A DNA stretch of 64,000 nucleotides from Streptomyces venezuelae (GTDB taxonomy: Bacteria; Actinomycetota; Actinomycetes; Streptomycetales; Streptomycetaceae): NCBI RefSeq assembly GCF_008642275.1, contig NZ_CP029189.1, forward strand, positions 6,740,001 through 6,804,000, written 5' to 3'. Under the pieces are notes generated by a model. It was not told the DNA's origin. It ran no database searches and saw nothing but the letters and a program-made list of their open reading frames with translations. Shown here one piece after another: positions 43,376 to 52,818 of the stretch. The first letter of the stretch is position 1; the number at the start of each line of letters is the position of its first letter. A program made the translations under genes and the position numbers.

Positions 43376-44020
43376 TCAGGAGGCCCCGGTGGGCTGCCCT
43401 TCCAGTTCCATCCGCACGTCCACCACGCCTTCCACGGCACGGACCGCACGGGCCATCAGCGGCACCAGTGCGCGATCACGGAGCGATCCGCGCAAGGTGA
43501 CGACGCCCTCCTTCACCGACGCCTGCAGATGTACGGGAGGAGCGAGCCCGGCGAGAACCGAGTCGCGGATCTCCTCGCCGATCTCCTCGTCCGGTCGCAG
43601 AAACACCTTGAGCAGGTCGCTCCGGCTGACGACTCCCTCCAGCATCCCCACACCGTTCACCACGGGGAGGCGTTTCACGTGCTTTCGCGCCATGATCCGG
43701 GCAGCCTCGGCGAGTGTGGCGTCGGGGTGCACAGTCACGGCTGGGCTCGACATCAGTTCCTCGGCCAGCACACCCCCTGCCTTGGAAGCCTCTTCCAGCT
43801 GATCAGGAAGCACGGGGTCATCCCGCCGGAACTCCTCCTTCGGCAGCAGGTCCGCCTCGGAGACCACTCCGACGACGCGCCCCTCGCCCTCCAGGACGGG
43901 AACAGCACTGACTTTCCACTGGTCCATCAGCTCGACGATCTCCTTGTAGGAAGCCTCGCGGCCGATGGCCACAGCCGTATGGGTCATGACGTCGCTGACG
44001 GTGTACCGGAACGCGGGCAT
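43376..44020 (-). CDS. CBS-BON protein
   Basis: 214 residues from the ATG at 44020 (GGAG upstream). CBS 1 'VSDVMTHTAVAIGREASYKE' to GVVSEADLLPKEEF, CBS 2 'LMSSPAVTVHPDATLAEAAR' to GVVSRSDLLKVFLR, BON 'LQASVKEGVVTLRGSLRDRA' to VDVRMELEG. It is closest to the one at 26410. Divergent from the PNPOx gene at 44346. Confidence 0.88.
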   Translation of the reverse strand: MPAFRYTVSDVMTHTAVAIGREASYKEIVELMDQWKVSAVPVLEGEGRVVGVVSEADLLPKEEFRRDDPVLPDQLEEASKAGGVLAEELMSSPAVTVHPDATLAEAARIMARKHVKRLPVVNGVGMLEGVVSRSDLLKVFLRPDEEIGEEIRDSVLAGLAPPVHLQASVKEGVVTLRGSLRDRALVPLMARAVRAVEGVVDVRMELEGQPTGAS

Positions 44021-44088
44021 GACGGTCTCCTCACTGCTGGCGGTTCGGGTGGACGACACCGGCCGCAGGGGATGGCTGCCACTGCCGT

Positions 44089-44145
44089 GCCCAAGGCGAC
44101 GATGCCCGTTCGGACAATCCAGAACCTGTCCGCTCGGCCACCCCG
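44089..44145 (-). pseudogene. fragment of a cNMP-fold (Crp-like) gene
   Basis: Minus-strand reading gives RGGRADRFWIVRTGIVALG, identical in pattern to 'GGRADRFWIVRSGTVTLD' of the protein at 21023. Similarity is limited to these ~19 residues. In its intact relatives at 27073 the gene directly precedes a CBS-BON gene, and here the fragment also sits directly upstream of a CBS-BON gene, so a cNMP/CBS-BON operon has lost its first gene. Confidence 0.65.
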
Positions 44146-44221
44146 GTAGGGCGAGTGGTCCTCATGGCGGCCTCCGGCCGATTCCGATTCAAGTCTGAGC
44201 GGCACTGCAGGCGCCGGGGAT

Positions 44222-44267
44222 GGGCCGACCGGCCCCCGATTCCGCAGGACAGGGGACCATTCGGCCC
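44222..44267. promoter_or_regulatory. pair of OsdR/DosR-type boxes
   Basis: On the minus strand GGGGCCGGTCGGCCC (44222-44236), containing a perfect 6-2-6 palindrome, and on the plus strand GGGACCATTCGGCCC (44253-44267). They lie between the CBS-BON gene (minus) and the PNPOx gene (plus). Confidence 0.65.
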
Positions 44268-44345
44268 TGGCACGGCGTGCGAGACGGAAAAGACGCTGAG
44301 TGAAGCCGAGGCCGACAAGACAGGGCCGGAGCGGAGGTCCGCGTG

Positions 44346-44849
44346 ATGGATCACGAAACCGCCAGGAGACCGGACCACCGCCCTGCCCCGGACCCCGCGC
44401 GGTCCACGGAGCAGCTGGACCGCTCCGAAGCGTTGCGGCTCCTGGGCACCGTCTCGCTCGGCCGTATCGTCTTCACCCACCAAGCGCTGCCGGCCATCCG
44501 GCCGATGAGCCACATCGTCGACGGGGAGGACGTGCTCGTGCAGCTCGACGAAGGCGCTTCACACGCGTCGCTGGTGGCGATGCCGGGCGAGCCCGGCATC
44601 GTCCTCGCCTACGAAGCCGACGCCATCGACCCCGACACACATCTCGGCTGGAGCGTCGTAGTAGTCGGCTACACCGAGCTCGTCGTGAACCGCGACGAAG
44701 CCGAACGGCTCGCGGCCCTGCTCGATCCGTGGAGGAACGAGGCGATGCCCCGCATCCTGCGGATCCGGTCCGAACTCGTCACCGGGTTCCGCCTGTGGCC
44801 GGAACCTCGGCCGATTCCGGCCGCCGGTGAGGTCCGGCCCCGCTTCTGA
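44346..44849 (+). CDS. PNPOx-like (flavin split-barrel) protein
   Basis: 167 residues (ATG at 44346 with GGAGG 8 bp upstream; a GTG at 44343 is possible). 'LDRSEALRLLGTVSLGRIVF', 'ALPAIRPMSHIVDGEDVLVQ', 'GIVLAYEADAIDPDTHLGWS', 'RIRSELVTGFRLWPE'. It is the intact version of the frameshifted gene at 21663. It has two boxes upstream and probably binds FMN or F420. Confidence 0.82.
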   Translation: MDHETARRPDHRPAPDPARSTEQLDRSEALRLLGTVSLGRIVFTHQALPAIRPMSHIVDGEDVLVQLDEGASHASLVAMPGEPGIVLAYEADAIDPDTHLGWSVVVVGYTELVVNRDEAERLAALLDPWRNEAMPRILRIRSELVTGFRLWPEPRPIPAAGEVRPRF

Positions 44850-44931
44850 CACCGGGGGACGGCGTGGGCTGCGATCAGCGACCACGGAGGTGCGCGAACC
44901 TGGGCGAAATGCAGCGGAAAAGGGGTTCCGG

Positions 44932-45825
44932 ATGGATTGGCTGGTGACGGCCACGGGCGCCGCCCTGGTACTGCTGATCCTTCGGGACGTGTTCCACACG
45001 CTGTGGCACCCGACGCGTCACGGCGGGCTGAGCCGGCTGGTCATGACCACACTGTGGCGGCTGTCCTTCGTCCTGGGCACCCGTCGCACGGCAGCCGGAC
45101 TGGCCGGCCCGCTTGCCATGGTGTCCGTCGTCGCCCTGTGGGCCCTCACCGTGGCGGCGGGGTGGGCACTGATCTACTGGCCCCACATACCCGACGCGTT
45201 CGTGTACGCGGGCGGGTTGCAGCCCGACGACCATGCGGGACTGCTGGACGCGACGTACGTCTCGCTGGTCACGCTCTCCACGCTCGGTCTCGGCGACGTC
45301 GCACCTGCCGAGGGCTGGCTGCGCCTCCTCGCACCCCTGGAGGCGCTGGTCGGGTTCGCCTTGCTGACCGCGACGGTCTCCTGGATCCTCGGCATCTATC
45401 CGGCTCTGGCCCGCCGCAGGGCTCTTGCGTTGCGGCTCTCCCACCTCTCCCGTACCCACCCCTCGAAGGAACAGATCGACTCCCCGGCCGGGGCGGCCAT
45501 GCTGGACGGCCTGGCCATAGCACTGTCCGTGGCAGCGGTCGACTTCCTCCAGTACGCGGAGTCCTACTACTTCCACGACGGCGACGAACGGACCTCCCTG
45601 GCCCTCCAGATCGGCTACGCCCTCGACATCGCCGATGAGGCTTCGGAGGCCGGGCACCGGGATGTCCGGCTCGCCGCCACGGTGTTGCGCTCCGCCCTGG
45701 AAGACCTCGCGGGCATCCTGGACGAGCGCTTCCTGCACACCCAGGGCCCGCCCAGGCAGGCTCTCGACGCGTTCGCGCGCGACCACGGACGGCAGGCGGG
45801 CACGGGTGATCGCGCCCTGCCGTGA
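44932..45825 (+). CDS. two-TM potassium-channel-like protein
   Basis: 297 residues. Hydrophobic helices at the N-terminus (LVTATGAALVLLILRDVFHT, GPLAMVSVVALWALTVAAGW), a pore loop with the filter-like 'LVTLSTLGLGDVAP', one further helix (ALVGFALLTATVSWILGIY) and a cytoplasmic helical domain of about 130 residues. The filter T-L-G-L-G-D is like K+ channels (T-V-G-Y-G-D) with substitutions. It is an ion-channel (Ion_trans_2) family member. Confidence 0.8.
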   Translation: MDWLVTATGAALVLLILRDVFHTLWHPTRHGGLSRLVMTTLWRLSFVLGTRRTAAGLAGPLAMVSVVALWALTVAAGWALIYWPHIPDAFVYAGGLQPDDHAGLLDATYVSLVTLSTLGLGDVAPAEGWLRLLAPLEALVGFALLTATVSWILGIYPALARRRALALRLSHLSRTHPSKEQIDSPAGAAMLDGLAIALSVAAVDFLQYAESYYFHDGDERTSLALQIGYALDIADEASEAGHRDVRLAATVLRSALEDLAGILDERFLHTQGPPRQALDAFARDHGRQAGTGDRALP

Positions 45826-45941
45826 GTCTCCGGCGTGGACGACCTCGCCCGTCCGCCCATCCGACGCCGCGGCGTCGAGACCGCGTTGCCTGGAAGGCGT
45901 CGTTCGTGTGCAAGCCTGTCGTTGTCGACGGCGGAGGGGTC

Positions 45942-47233
45942 GTGCCGCTACGGGAGTTCGTCTGGAAGCCGCCCTTTCTTACCGGCTACCGGCGTGGCTG
46001 GCTGCGATGGGACGCGCTCGCAGGTGTCACTGTCGCCGCGTACCTCGTGCCCCAGGTCATGGCGTACGCGGGCGTTGCGGGTCTGCCGCCCGTCGCCGGG
46101 CTGTGGGCCGTAGTTCCGGCCATGGCGTTGTACCAATGGTCCGGCACCTCCCGTCTGCTCTCCGTCGGCCCGGACCTGGCAGGCGTTGCCCTGATTGTGA
46201 TCGTGGACCAGGTGCCCCGCCTGACCGGCGTCTCCACCACGGGCTCGGAGTTCTTCCCGCAGCTGCTCTCGTTCTTCCGGCAGGCATCCCAGGTGTACTG
46301 GCCAACGGTGTTCCTCGGTGCGGTCGGGCTGGCTCTGCTGTTCGCGTTGCCGCACGTATCGCGACTGCTGCCGGGCCCGCTGCTCGTTCTCGTGCCGGCG
46401 GCCGTTGCTGCCTTTGGACGCGAGGACGAGCACGGCATCTCCGTGATCGGCGCGGTACCCGCGGGCCTGCCCGCCCCCGCGCTTCCTGCTCTCGTGGACG
46501 TTCCTCAGCGCCAGTCGCACGGCCCTCGGCGACTCGGTGAGCGCGCGCAGCCAGGTGTACTCCCTCGTCTCCGCCGCCTGCGTGCTGACCGTCCTGCTCT
46601 TCCTCGGTCCACTCCTGGCCCACACCCCGAGCGCGATCCTCGGCGCCATTGTCGTGTATGCCGCCGTACGTCTGGTGGAGCTGAGCGAGTTCCGCCGCCT
46701 TGCCGCGTTCCCGGCGACGCGAGCTGCTCCTGGTCCTCGGCTGCACCCTCGGTGTCCTCACTTTCGGCATCCTGGCCGGAGTGCCGGTGGCGGTGGCTCT
46801 GTCCGTCGCCGAGCTGCTGGTACGGGTCGCCCGCCCGCACGACGCGATCGAGGGTCTCGTTCCCGGCGTAGCCGGAATGCATGACGTTGACGACTGTCCC
46901 CAGGCGCGAACCGTCCCCGGCCTGCTGATCTACCGTTACGGTTCGCCGCTCTTCTTCGCGAACGCAGAAGACTTCCGCCGTCGCGCCCTGGCCGCCGTCG
47001 ACGTACAGTGCGAGCCTGTCCAGTGGTTCGTGCTGAACACCGAGGCCAACGTAGAGGTGGACATCACCGCCCTCGATGCTGTCGACGCCCTTCGCCGTGA
47101 GCTCGAACGCCGGGGAATCGTCTTCGCGCTGGCCCGGGTCAAGGAGGACCTGCGCGACGACCTCGACGCGTACGGCCTCACCGCGTCCATCGGAGCCGGC
47201 CGTCTCTACCCCACGCTTCCGGTGCCCTGTTGA
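45942..47233 (+). pseudogene. SulP-family transporter, internal deletion and frameshifts
   Basis: From a GTG with GGAGG upstream: 'LREFVWKPPFLTGYRRGWLR', 'VAAYLVPQVMAYAGVAGLPP', to GAVPAGLPAPALPALVDV (about 46500). The next frame gives RSQVYSLVSAACVLTVLLFL to FRRLAAF, and a third carries the end with an intact STAS-like tail (LIYRYGSPLFFANAEDFRRR, VEVDITALDAVDALRRELER). About 80 residues of the middle membrane region are missing at the first junction. All three pieces match SulP proteins of about 570 residues. Confidence 0.8.
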
Positions 47234-47244
47234 TCGGAGGGCCA

Positions 47245-47259
47245 GTGCCGAACGGTCCC
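47245..47259. promoter_or_regulatory. possible OsdR/DosR-type box before the hydrogenase operon
   Basis: On the minus strand GGGACCGTTCGGCAC, one mismatch to the consensus. It lies 159 bp before the start of the maturation protease, the first gene of the hydrogenase operon. A partner box was not found. Confidence 0.45.
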
Positions 47260-47417
47260 CTTCCACGGCTGTCAGTCCCATGGTCGGCCTCAGAGCCTTG
47301 GTGCGCCGTCCCGCACTCGGTACCGCGCCATACGCCGTTTGCCCCGCGGCACAGGACCTCGTCCCGCTAGCAGGGCAGGCTGTGCCTGGAGACGCCCGGA
47401 CAAGGAAGTGGGTACCT

Positions 47418-47954
47418 GTGAAGCCCCTCGCCGGTACTGCGGTCATCGGGATCGGAAACGAGTTCCGGCGCGATGACGGGCTGGGGTGGGCCGCCATCGC
47501 CTTGTTGCGCGCACGGAAAGCACAGCGACCTCTCCCGTCCGGCACTGACCTCGCACAGTGCGACGGAGACCCCGGCCGACTGATCGGCCTCTGGGAAGGC
47601 AAGGCCCTCACCCTCGTCGTCGACGCCTGCTTCCCACCTGCGGCTCAGCCCGGGCGAACACATCGGTGGTGTGTGGCTCCCGGCGAGATGCCGCACCCCG
47701 CTGCCGCAGGCAGGCAGAGCACCCACGGGCTGGGGCTCGCCGAGGCCCTGTGCCTCGCCGACCGCGTCGGGCGCGGCCCCGGCCCTCTCATCGTGTACGC
47801 GGTCGAGGGCGCGGACCGCTCGCTGGGCACGGGGCTCACACCGGCGGTGGCGGCCGCCCTGCCGCTTCTGGCCCTGCGTATCGAGGCGGATGTCCGCCGG
47901 CACGACGAGCGGACTCGCCGGACCGGGTTCGAACCCCGGAGCCCGGAGGTCTGA
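47418..47954 (+). CDS. [NiFe]-hydrogenase maturation protease
   Basis: 178 residues from a GTG with AAGGAAG upstream. The family start G-I-G-N-E-F-R-R-D-D-G-L-G is seen (residues 10-22), with D-A in LTLVVDACFP and the STHGLGLAEAL motif. These proteases remove the C-terminal tail of the large subunit after nickel insertion. The target is the subunit at 51268, which still carries its tail. It leads the hydrogenase operon. Confidence 0.82.
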   Translation: MKPLAGTAVIGIGNEFRRDDGLGWAAIALLRARKAQRPLPSGTDLAQCDGDPGRLIGLWEGKALTLVVDACFPPAAQPGRTHRWCVAPGEMPHPAAAGRQSTHGLGLAEALCLADRVGRGPGPLIVYAVEGADRSLGTGLTPAVAAALPLLALRIEADVRRHDERTRRTGFEPRSPEV

Positions 47955-47996
47955 CATGCTGCCGAATCCAGGCACGTGGAGACCGAGAGGTGCACC

Positions 47997-49166
47997 ATGA
48001 CCGACGCTTCGGATGCCGGAGCCGTCCTCGACCACCAGGCCGAGGCGGTTCTCGACCGCGAAGGTCTGGACGCGCTCGTGCGTGTCCTGAAGCGGCGCAG
48101 CCGCACGGTGATCGGCCCGACCGTGCGCGACGGTGCGATCGTCCTCGACGAGCTGGACTCCGCAGACGCACTCCCCTACGGGTGGGGGGTCGAACTGGAG
48201 GCGGGGCGGTACCGGCTGCGCCGCCGCGAGGACGGGGCGGCCTTCGCGCACAGTGCGGGACCCCAGTCATGGAAGTCGTTCCTGCACCCGGAGCGCGTCC
48301 GTCAGTGGTCCGCGGACCGCGGCACGGACGGTGCTCCGGTTGTCCGGGAGGAGGAGCCGGAGAGCATCTCGTACGCGTTCCTCGGCGTGCGGCCCTGCGA
48401 TCTGCGTGCCATTCAGATCCTGGACCGTGTGATGAGCGGAGGCAGGTACCGGGACCCCACCTACCTGTCCCGGCGGACGGGCGCCTTCCTGATCGCAGCC
48501 GAGTGCACCGAGCCGGGTGCCACCTGCTTCTGCGTCTCGATGGGGAGCGGGCCGGCCGCCGACGCCGGGTACGACCTCGCCCTCACCGAGGTCGTGGACG
48601 ATGCCGGTCACCGCTTCCTGTGCCGGAGCGGGAGTGAGGAGGGAGCCGCCGTCCTCGCGGAACTGCCGGGGCGGAGCCCCGATCGTTCCACCCGAGCGGC
48701 TGCGACCCAGGCCGTGAGCGCCGCCGCCGAACGCATGGGCCGCTCCATGCCGCCGGTGGACCTGCGCGCGCTGATGCGGGACAACCTGGAAGCGGAGCGC
48801 TGGGACGACGTCACCGCCCGGTGCCTCAGCTGCGGCAACTGCACCATGGTCTGCCCCACCTGCTTCTGCACCACCACCGAGGACGTCACCGACCTGACCG
48901 GCGATCACGCTGAGCGCTGGCGCCTCTGGGACTCCTGCTACGACCTGGACTTCTCGCTCCTCCACGGCGGTCCGGTCCGGTCCACCCCGCGCAGCCGGTA
49001 CCGCCAGTGGCTCACCCACAAGCTGGGTACCTGGCACGACCAGTTCGACAGCTCGGGGTGCGTCGGATGCGGCCGGTGCATCGTGTGGTGTCCCACGGGC
49101 ATCGACCTCACCGAGGAAGCCCACGCCCTGCACCAGGAGGCCACGCAGCGGGAGAACACACCGTGA
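47997..49166 (+). CDS. hyhB: group-3b-type hydrogenase iron-sulfur (beta) subunit
   Basis: 389 residues. N-terminal 4Fe-4S dicluster-family body (SYAFLGVRPCDLRAIQILDR, TCFCVSMGSG), then two ferredoxin-like clusters: CLSCGNCTMVCPTCFC near 280 and CVGCGRCIVWCPTGID near 360. It passes electrons between the NAD(P) module and the hydrogenase module. The ATG at 47997 has GAGAGG before it. It overlaps the cNMP-fold gene by 4 bp. Confidence 0.85.
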   Translation: MTDASDAGAVLDHQAEAVLDREGLDALVRVLKRRSRTVIGPTVRDGAIVLDELDSADALPYGWGVELEAGRYRLRRREDGAAFAHSAGPQSWKSFLHPERVRQWSADRGTDGAPVVREEEPESISYAFLGVRPCDLRAIQILDRVMSGGRYRDPTYLSRRTGAFLIAAECTEPGATCFCVSMGSGPAADAGYDLALTEVVDDAGHRFLCRSGSEEGAAVLAELPGRSPDRSTRAAATQAVSAAAERMGRSMPPVDLRALMRDNLEAERWDDVTARCLSCGNCTMVCPTCFCTTTEDVTDLTGDHAERWRLWDSCYDLDFSLLHGGPVRSTPRSRYRQWLTHKLGTWHDQFDSSGCVGCGRCIVWCPTGIDLTEEAHALHQEATQRENTP

Positions 49167-49648
49167 CCCCGCATCCGGGTGGGGCACCCGGTGGGAGTGT
49201 GCTCGCTGCTCTGACGGCGGAGCAGCACGGGAAGCTGATGACCCTCGCCCGGGACGTCGCCCTTCCGGCCGGCACGCGGATCTTCGAGGAAGGAGAGAAG
49301 GCCGACCGCTTCTGGATCATCCGCTCGGGCACGGTCGCGCTCGACATCCACATGCCCGGTCGGGGGCGAGCGGTCGTCGAGACCATCGGCGCGGGCAGCC
49401 TGCTCGGCTGGTCATGGCTGTGCCCACCTCGGCAGTGGCACCTGGCGGCCGAGACCCGGGAACCCTTCCGCGCCTGGGAGTTCGATGCCGTCGCCGTCCA
49501 CGACCTGTGCGCCGAGGACACGGCGCTGGGCCTGTCACTCGTCACCGCCGTCGCCGAGACCATCGGCGAGCGGCTGCGAGCCACCCGCACCCGGTTGCTC
49601 GACCTCTACGGACCGCCGGGACCGCAGGGGAGCGGAGCAGCACCATGA
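49163..49648 (+). CDS. cNMP-fold (Crp-like) protein inside the hydrogenase operon
   Basis: 161 residues from a GTG overlapping the hyhB stop, with its own end overlapping the start of hyhG. The Crp-type barrel is clear: 'GTRIFEEGEKADRFWIIRSG', 'TVALDIHMPGRGRAVVETIG', GAGSLLGWSWLCPPRQWHLA. There is no helix-turn-helix, and the cyclic-phosphate Arg is His (QWHLAAE). Full translational coupling on both sides suggests a hydrogenase-associated function, perhaps as a regulatory subunit. That is inference. Confidence 0.8.
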   Translation: MTPHPGGAPGGSVLAALTAEQHGKLMTLARDVALPAGTRIFEEGEKADRFWIIRSGTVALDIHMPGRGRAVVETIGAGSLLGWSWLCPPRQWHLAAETREPFRAWEFDAVAVHDLCAEDTALGLSLVTAVAETIGERLRATRTRLLDLYGPPGPQGSGAAP

Positions 49649-50451
49649 CACCTGCACCGCTTTCCTATCGCGTGGTGGACCGCCGCGACGAGACGCACGA
49701 CACGGTCACGCTCGTACTGGAGCCTGGCGGGGACGCCCTGGACCCCTTCGCACCAGGCCAGTTCGCGATGCTGTACGCGTTCGGTGTCGGCGAGATTCCG
49801 GTGTCCGTGTCCCGGCTCGGAGACGGGCACCGGCTGACGCACACGGTCCGCGCCGTCGGGGCCGTCTCCCGCGCATTGTGCGGCCTGCGGACCGGCGGGT
49901 GGGTCGGCGTGCGCGGCCCCTTCGGTACCACCTGGGACGCAGCTGCAGCTCATGGCAGCGACCTGCTCGTCATCGCCGGCGGCATCGGGCTCGCCCCGCT
50001 GCGTCCCCTCGTCGACACCGTTCTGGCCAAGCCCCACGCGTTCGGGCGGCTGAACGTCCTCGCGGGTGCGCGGACCCCCTCCGATCTGCTCTACACGGAC
50101 GAGTTCCCCGCCTGGGAGAAGCCGTTCGGCGCCGTCACGGTCGACCGGCCGTCCGGCGGCTGGACCGGCCGGGTCGGAGTCGTCACCACGCTGCTTCACG
50201 AGGCCCGGTTTACACCGTCGGACACGGTCGCCTTCGTCTGCGGTCCCGAGGTGATGATGCGCGCGACCGCGCGGGCACTGATTCATCAAGGGGTACGTCC
50301 CGACCGCATCCAGGTCTCCCTCGAACGCAACATGCGCTGCGCCACCGGCCACTGCGGACACTGCCAGCTCGGGCCCCTCCTTCTCTGCCGCGACGGCCCG
50401 GTCGTCGGCTACGACCAGGCCGAGCCCCTGCTCACCGTCCGGGAACTATGA
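49645..50451 (+). CDS. hyhG: group-3b-type hydrogenase FAD/NAD(P)-binding (gamma) subunit
   Basis: 268 residues. Ferredoxin-NADP reductase fold: FAD region '[20 protein letters not shown]' with V-S-V-S-R, nucleotide region '[18 protein letters not shown]', '[19 protein letters not shown]'. A C-terminal 2Fe-2S cluster has Cys residues spaced C-x4-C-x2-C-x8-C ([18 protein letters not shown]). It exchanges electrons with NAD(P)H. Confidence 0.88.
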   Translation: MTPAPLSYRVVDRRDETHDTVTLVLEPGGDALDPFAPGQFAMLYAFGVGEIPVSVSRLGDGHRLTHTVRAVGAVSRALCGLRTGGWVGVRGPFGTTWDAAAAHGSDLLVIAGGIGLAPLRPLVDTVLAKPHAFGRLNVLAGARTPSDLLYTDEFPAWEKPFGAVTVDRPSGGWTGRVGVVTTLLHEARFTPSDTVAFVCGPEVMMRATARALIHQGVRPDRIQVSLERNMRCATGHCGHCQLGPLLLCRDGPVVGYDQAEPLLTVREL

Positions 50452-50452
50452 G

Positions 50453-51271
50453 ATGAGCACCCCCGCCCCACCCCAGCCTCCCGCCCGCCCACGCCTCGGC
50501 GTGTTCAAGTTCGCCTCCTGCGACGGCTGCCAGCTCACCCTCCTCGACTGCGAGGACGAACTGCTCGGCATCGCCGCCGAACTGGAGATCGCCCACTTCC
50601 TGGAAGCGTCCAGCGAGCCCGTGCCCGGCCCGTACGACCTCGTCCTCGTCGAGGGCTCGGTCAGCACACCCGAGCACGTGGAGCGCATCCGGCGCATCCG
50701 CGCCGATGCCCGGCACCTCGTCACCATCGGCGCCTGCGCCACGGCCGGCGGCGTGCAGGCACTGCGGAACTACGCCGATGTCGACGGCTACCTGGCGACC
50801 GTCTACGCCCGCCCCGAATACATCGAGACCCTCGCGACCTCCACGCCGATCTCCGCCCACGTACCCGTCGACTTCGAACTGCGCGGCTGTCCCATCGACC
50901 GCGGCCAGCTCGTCGAGGTCATTACCGCCTTCCTCGCCGGGCGTAAACCCGCCATCCCGAACCACAGCGTCTGCTTCTCCTGCAAGCGGCGCGGCAACGT
51001 CTGTGTCACCGTCGCCCACGGCACGCCCTGCCTCGGCCCCGTCACCCACGCGGGCTGCGGAGCCCTGTGCCCGACCTACGGGCGCGGCTGCTACGGCTGC
51101 TTCGGGCCGGCCGGAACCACGAACCTTCCCGCGCTGGTCCCGCTCATGCAGCGCGACGGGATGAGCGAGGAGGACATCGGCAGGTACCTGCACACCTTCA
51201 ACGTGACCGCCTTCACCGCCGTGGAGGAGCAAGGACAGCCCGGTACGACCGAAGCGGAAGGCCCCGGATGA
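50453..51271 (+). CDS. hyhS: [NiFe]-hydrogenase small (delta) subunit
   Basis: 272 residues. Proximal cluster Cys in '[18 protein letters not shown]' and in GACATAGG and [10 protein letters not shown] further Cys-rich part ([48 protein letters not shown]) coordinates the other iron-sulfur clusters. Length and Cys pattern fit the group 3b family. The start is 1 bp past the hyhG stop and its stop overlaps hyhL by 4 bp. Confidence 0.9.
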   Translation: MSTPAPPQPPARPRLGVFKFASCDGCQLTLLDCEDELLGIAAELEIAHFLEASSEPVPGPYDLVLVEGSVSTPEHVERIRRIRADARHLVTIGACATAGGVQALRNYADVDGYLATVYARPEYIETLATSTPISAHVPVDFELRGCPIDRGQLVEVITAFLAGRKPAIPNHSVCFSCKRRGNVCVTVAHGTPCLGPVTHAGCGALCPTYGRGCYGCFGPAGTTNLPALVPLMQRDGMSEEDIGRYLHTFNVTAFTAVEEQGQPGTTEAEGPG

Positions 51272-52632
51272 GCGATCCCACGCCCCGGTCCCAGGAGCTC
51301 CGCATCCCCTCACTCGCCCGTGTGGAGGGCGAGACCGCGCTGCACCTGAGGATCCACCACGGCACCGTCATCGAGGCGCGGCTCAAGATCTACGAGCCAC
51401 CGCGGTTCTTCGAAGCCTTCCTCAGGGGCAGGGCGCACACGGAGCCACCCGATCTCACCTCCCGCATCTGCGGGATCTGTCCCGTCGCCTACCAGATGAG
51501 TGCCTGCCGTGCCGTCGAGGACGCGTGCGGCGTCGTCGTCGACGGACAACTGGCCGCCCTGCGCCGCCTGCTGTACTGCGGCGAATGGATCGAGAGCCAG
51601 ACGTTGCACATCCACATGCTGCACGCACCGGACTTCCTCGGCGAAGACGACGTGATCGGTCTGTCCCGCTCCCATCCGGAGCACGTCAAGCGCGGACTGC
51701 GCCTGAAGCAGACCGGCAACGCCGTGGTCGAACTGCTCGGGGGCCGGGCCATCCACCCCGTCAACGTCCGGCTCGGAGGTTTCCACAGAGCCCCGACCCG
51801 CGCCGAACTCCGCCCCCTGGAAGAACGGCTGCGCACCGCCCTCGACGACGCCTGGGACACGGTGCGCTGGGTTGCCGGTTTCGAATTCCCGGACGCCGAG
51901 TGCGAAGCCGACCTGCTCGCCCTCGCCGAGGAGGACACCTACGCCATCGAGTCCGGCGTGCCCACCGTGCTCCGGTACGGCGGGACGCTCCCGCCGCACA
52001 GCTTCCCCCTGCGGGATTTCACCGACCACGTGGCCGAGGAGCAGGTGTCACACTCCACAGCCCTCCACTCCCGGCTGGACGGCCGAAGGCATCTCACCGG
52101 CTCCCTCGCCCGCTGGGCGGTCAGCGGTCACCTGCTGTCCCCGCTGGCCCTGCAAGCGGCACGGGAGGCCGGGCTGGGTGCCCCCCCGTCGCGCGCAGAC
52201 GGCGGGCGGGGAGAGGTTTGCAGGAACCCGTACCGAAGCATCCTCGTCCGTGCGGTGGAAGTCCTGTACGCGGTGGAAGAGGCCCTGCGGATCATCGCGG
52301 AGTACGAGCGTCCAGCCCGCCCGTACGTAGAGGTGCCGGCCCGGGCCGGCACCGGGCACGGTGCCACGGAGGCGCCGCGCGGCCTGCTCTACCACCGCTA
52401 CGTGTTCGACGGCGGCGGCCGTGTCACCGAGGCCTGCATCGTTCCGCCGACCGCCCAGAACCAGGGCGCCATCGAGGAGGACCTGCGTCGGCTGGTCCAA
52501 GCCGGGCTCGATCGGGGTGAGGGCTCCGAGGCCGAGCTCAGCCGGCTGTGCGAGCGGGCCGTCCGCAACCACGACCCGTGCATCTCGTGTTCGGCCCACT
52601 TCCTGGAACTGGACATCGAGCGCACCCACTGA
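51268..52632 (+). CDS. hyhL: [NiFe]-hydrogenase large (alpha) subunit
   Basis: 454 residues. The L1 motif [11 protein letters not shown] (near residue 70) and the L2 motif D-P-C-I-S-C-S-A-H give the four Cys ligands of the Ni-Fe site. After the His the predicted tail [10 protein letters not shown] is what the protease at 47418 would remove. The N-terminus '[20 protein letters not shown]' is typical. The overall type is a cytoplasmic group 3b bidirectional NAD(P)-linked hydrogenase. It is intact. Confidence 0.92.
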   Translation: MSDPTPRSQELRIPSLARVEGETALHLRIHHGTVIEARLKIYEPPRFFEAFLRGRAHTEPPDLTSRICGICPVAYQMSACRAVEDACGVVVDGQLAALRRLLYCGEWIESQTLHIHMLHAPDFLGEDDVIGLSRSHPEHVKRGLRLKQTGNAVVELLGGRAIHPVNVRLGGFHRAPTRAELRPLEERLRTALDDAWDTVRWVAGFEFPDAECEADLLALAEEDTYAIESGVPTVLRYGGTLPPHSFPLRDFTDHVAEEQVSHSTALHSRLDGRRHLTGSLARWAVSGHLLSPLALQAAREAGLGAPPSRADGGRGEVCRNPYRSILVRAVEVLYAVEEALRIIAEYERPARPYVEVPARAGTGHGATEAPRGLLYHRYVFDGGGRVTEACIVPPTAQNQGAIEEDLRRLVQAGLDRGEGSEAELSRLCERAVRNHDPCISCSAHFLELDIERTH

Positions 52633-52818
52633 TCCCGCCCAGGTGCTGCTCGGGTGACATGCGACCGTGTGCTCGGCGCGTTGGCGTAGTTGCTTCGGCG
52701 AGTACCGCCTACGGTCGCTGCACGGCTACCGGCGCGAGCGCGGAGACGACAGGGCTCCGGGCAGGCCGGACGGATACCTCACGGTCATTCCAGTCATCTA
52801 CCAGACGGAGCAGTCGGC

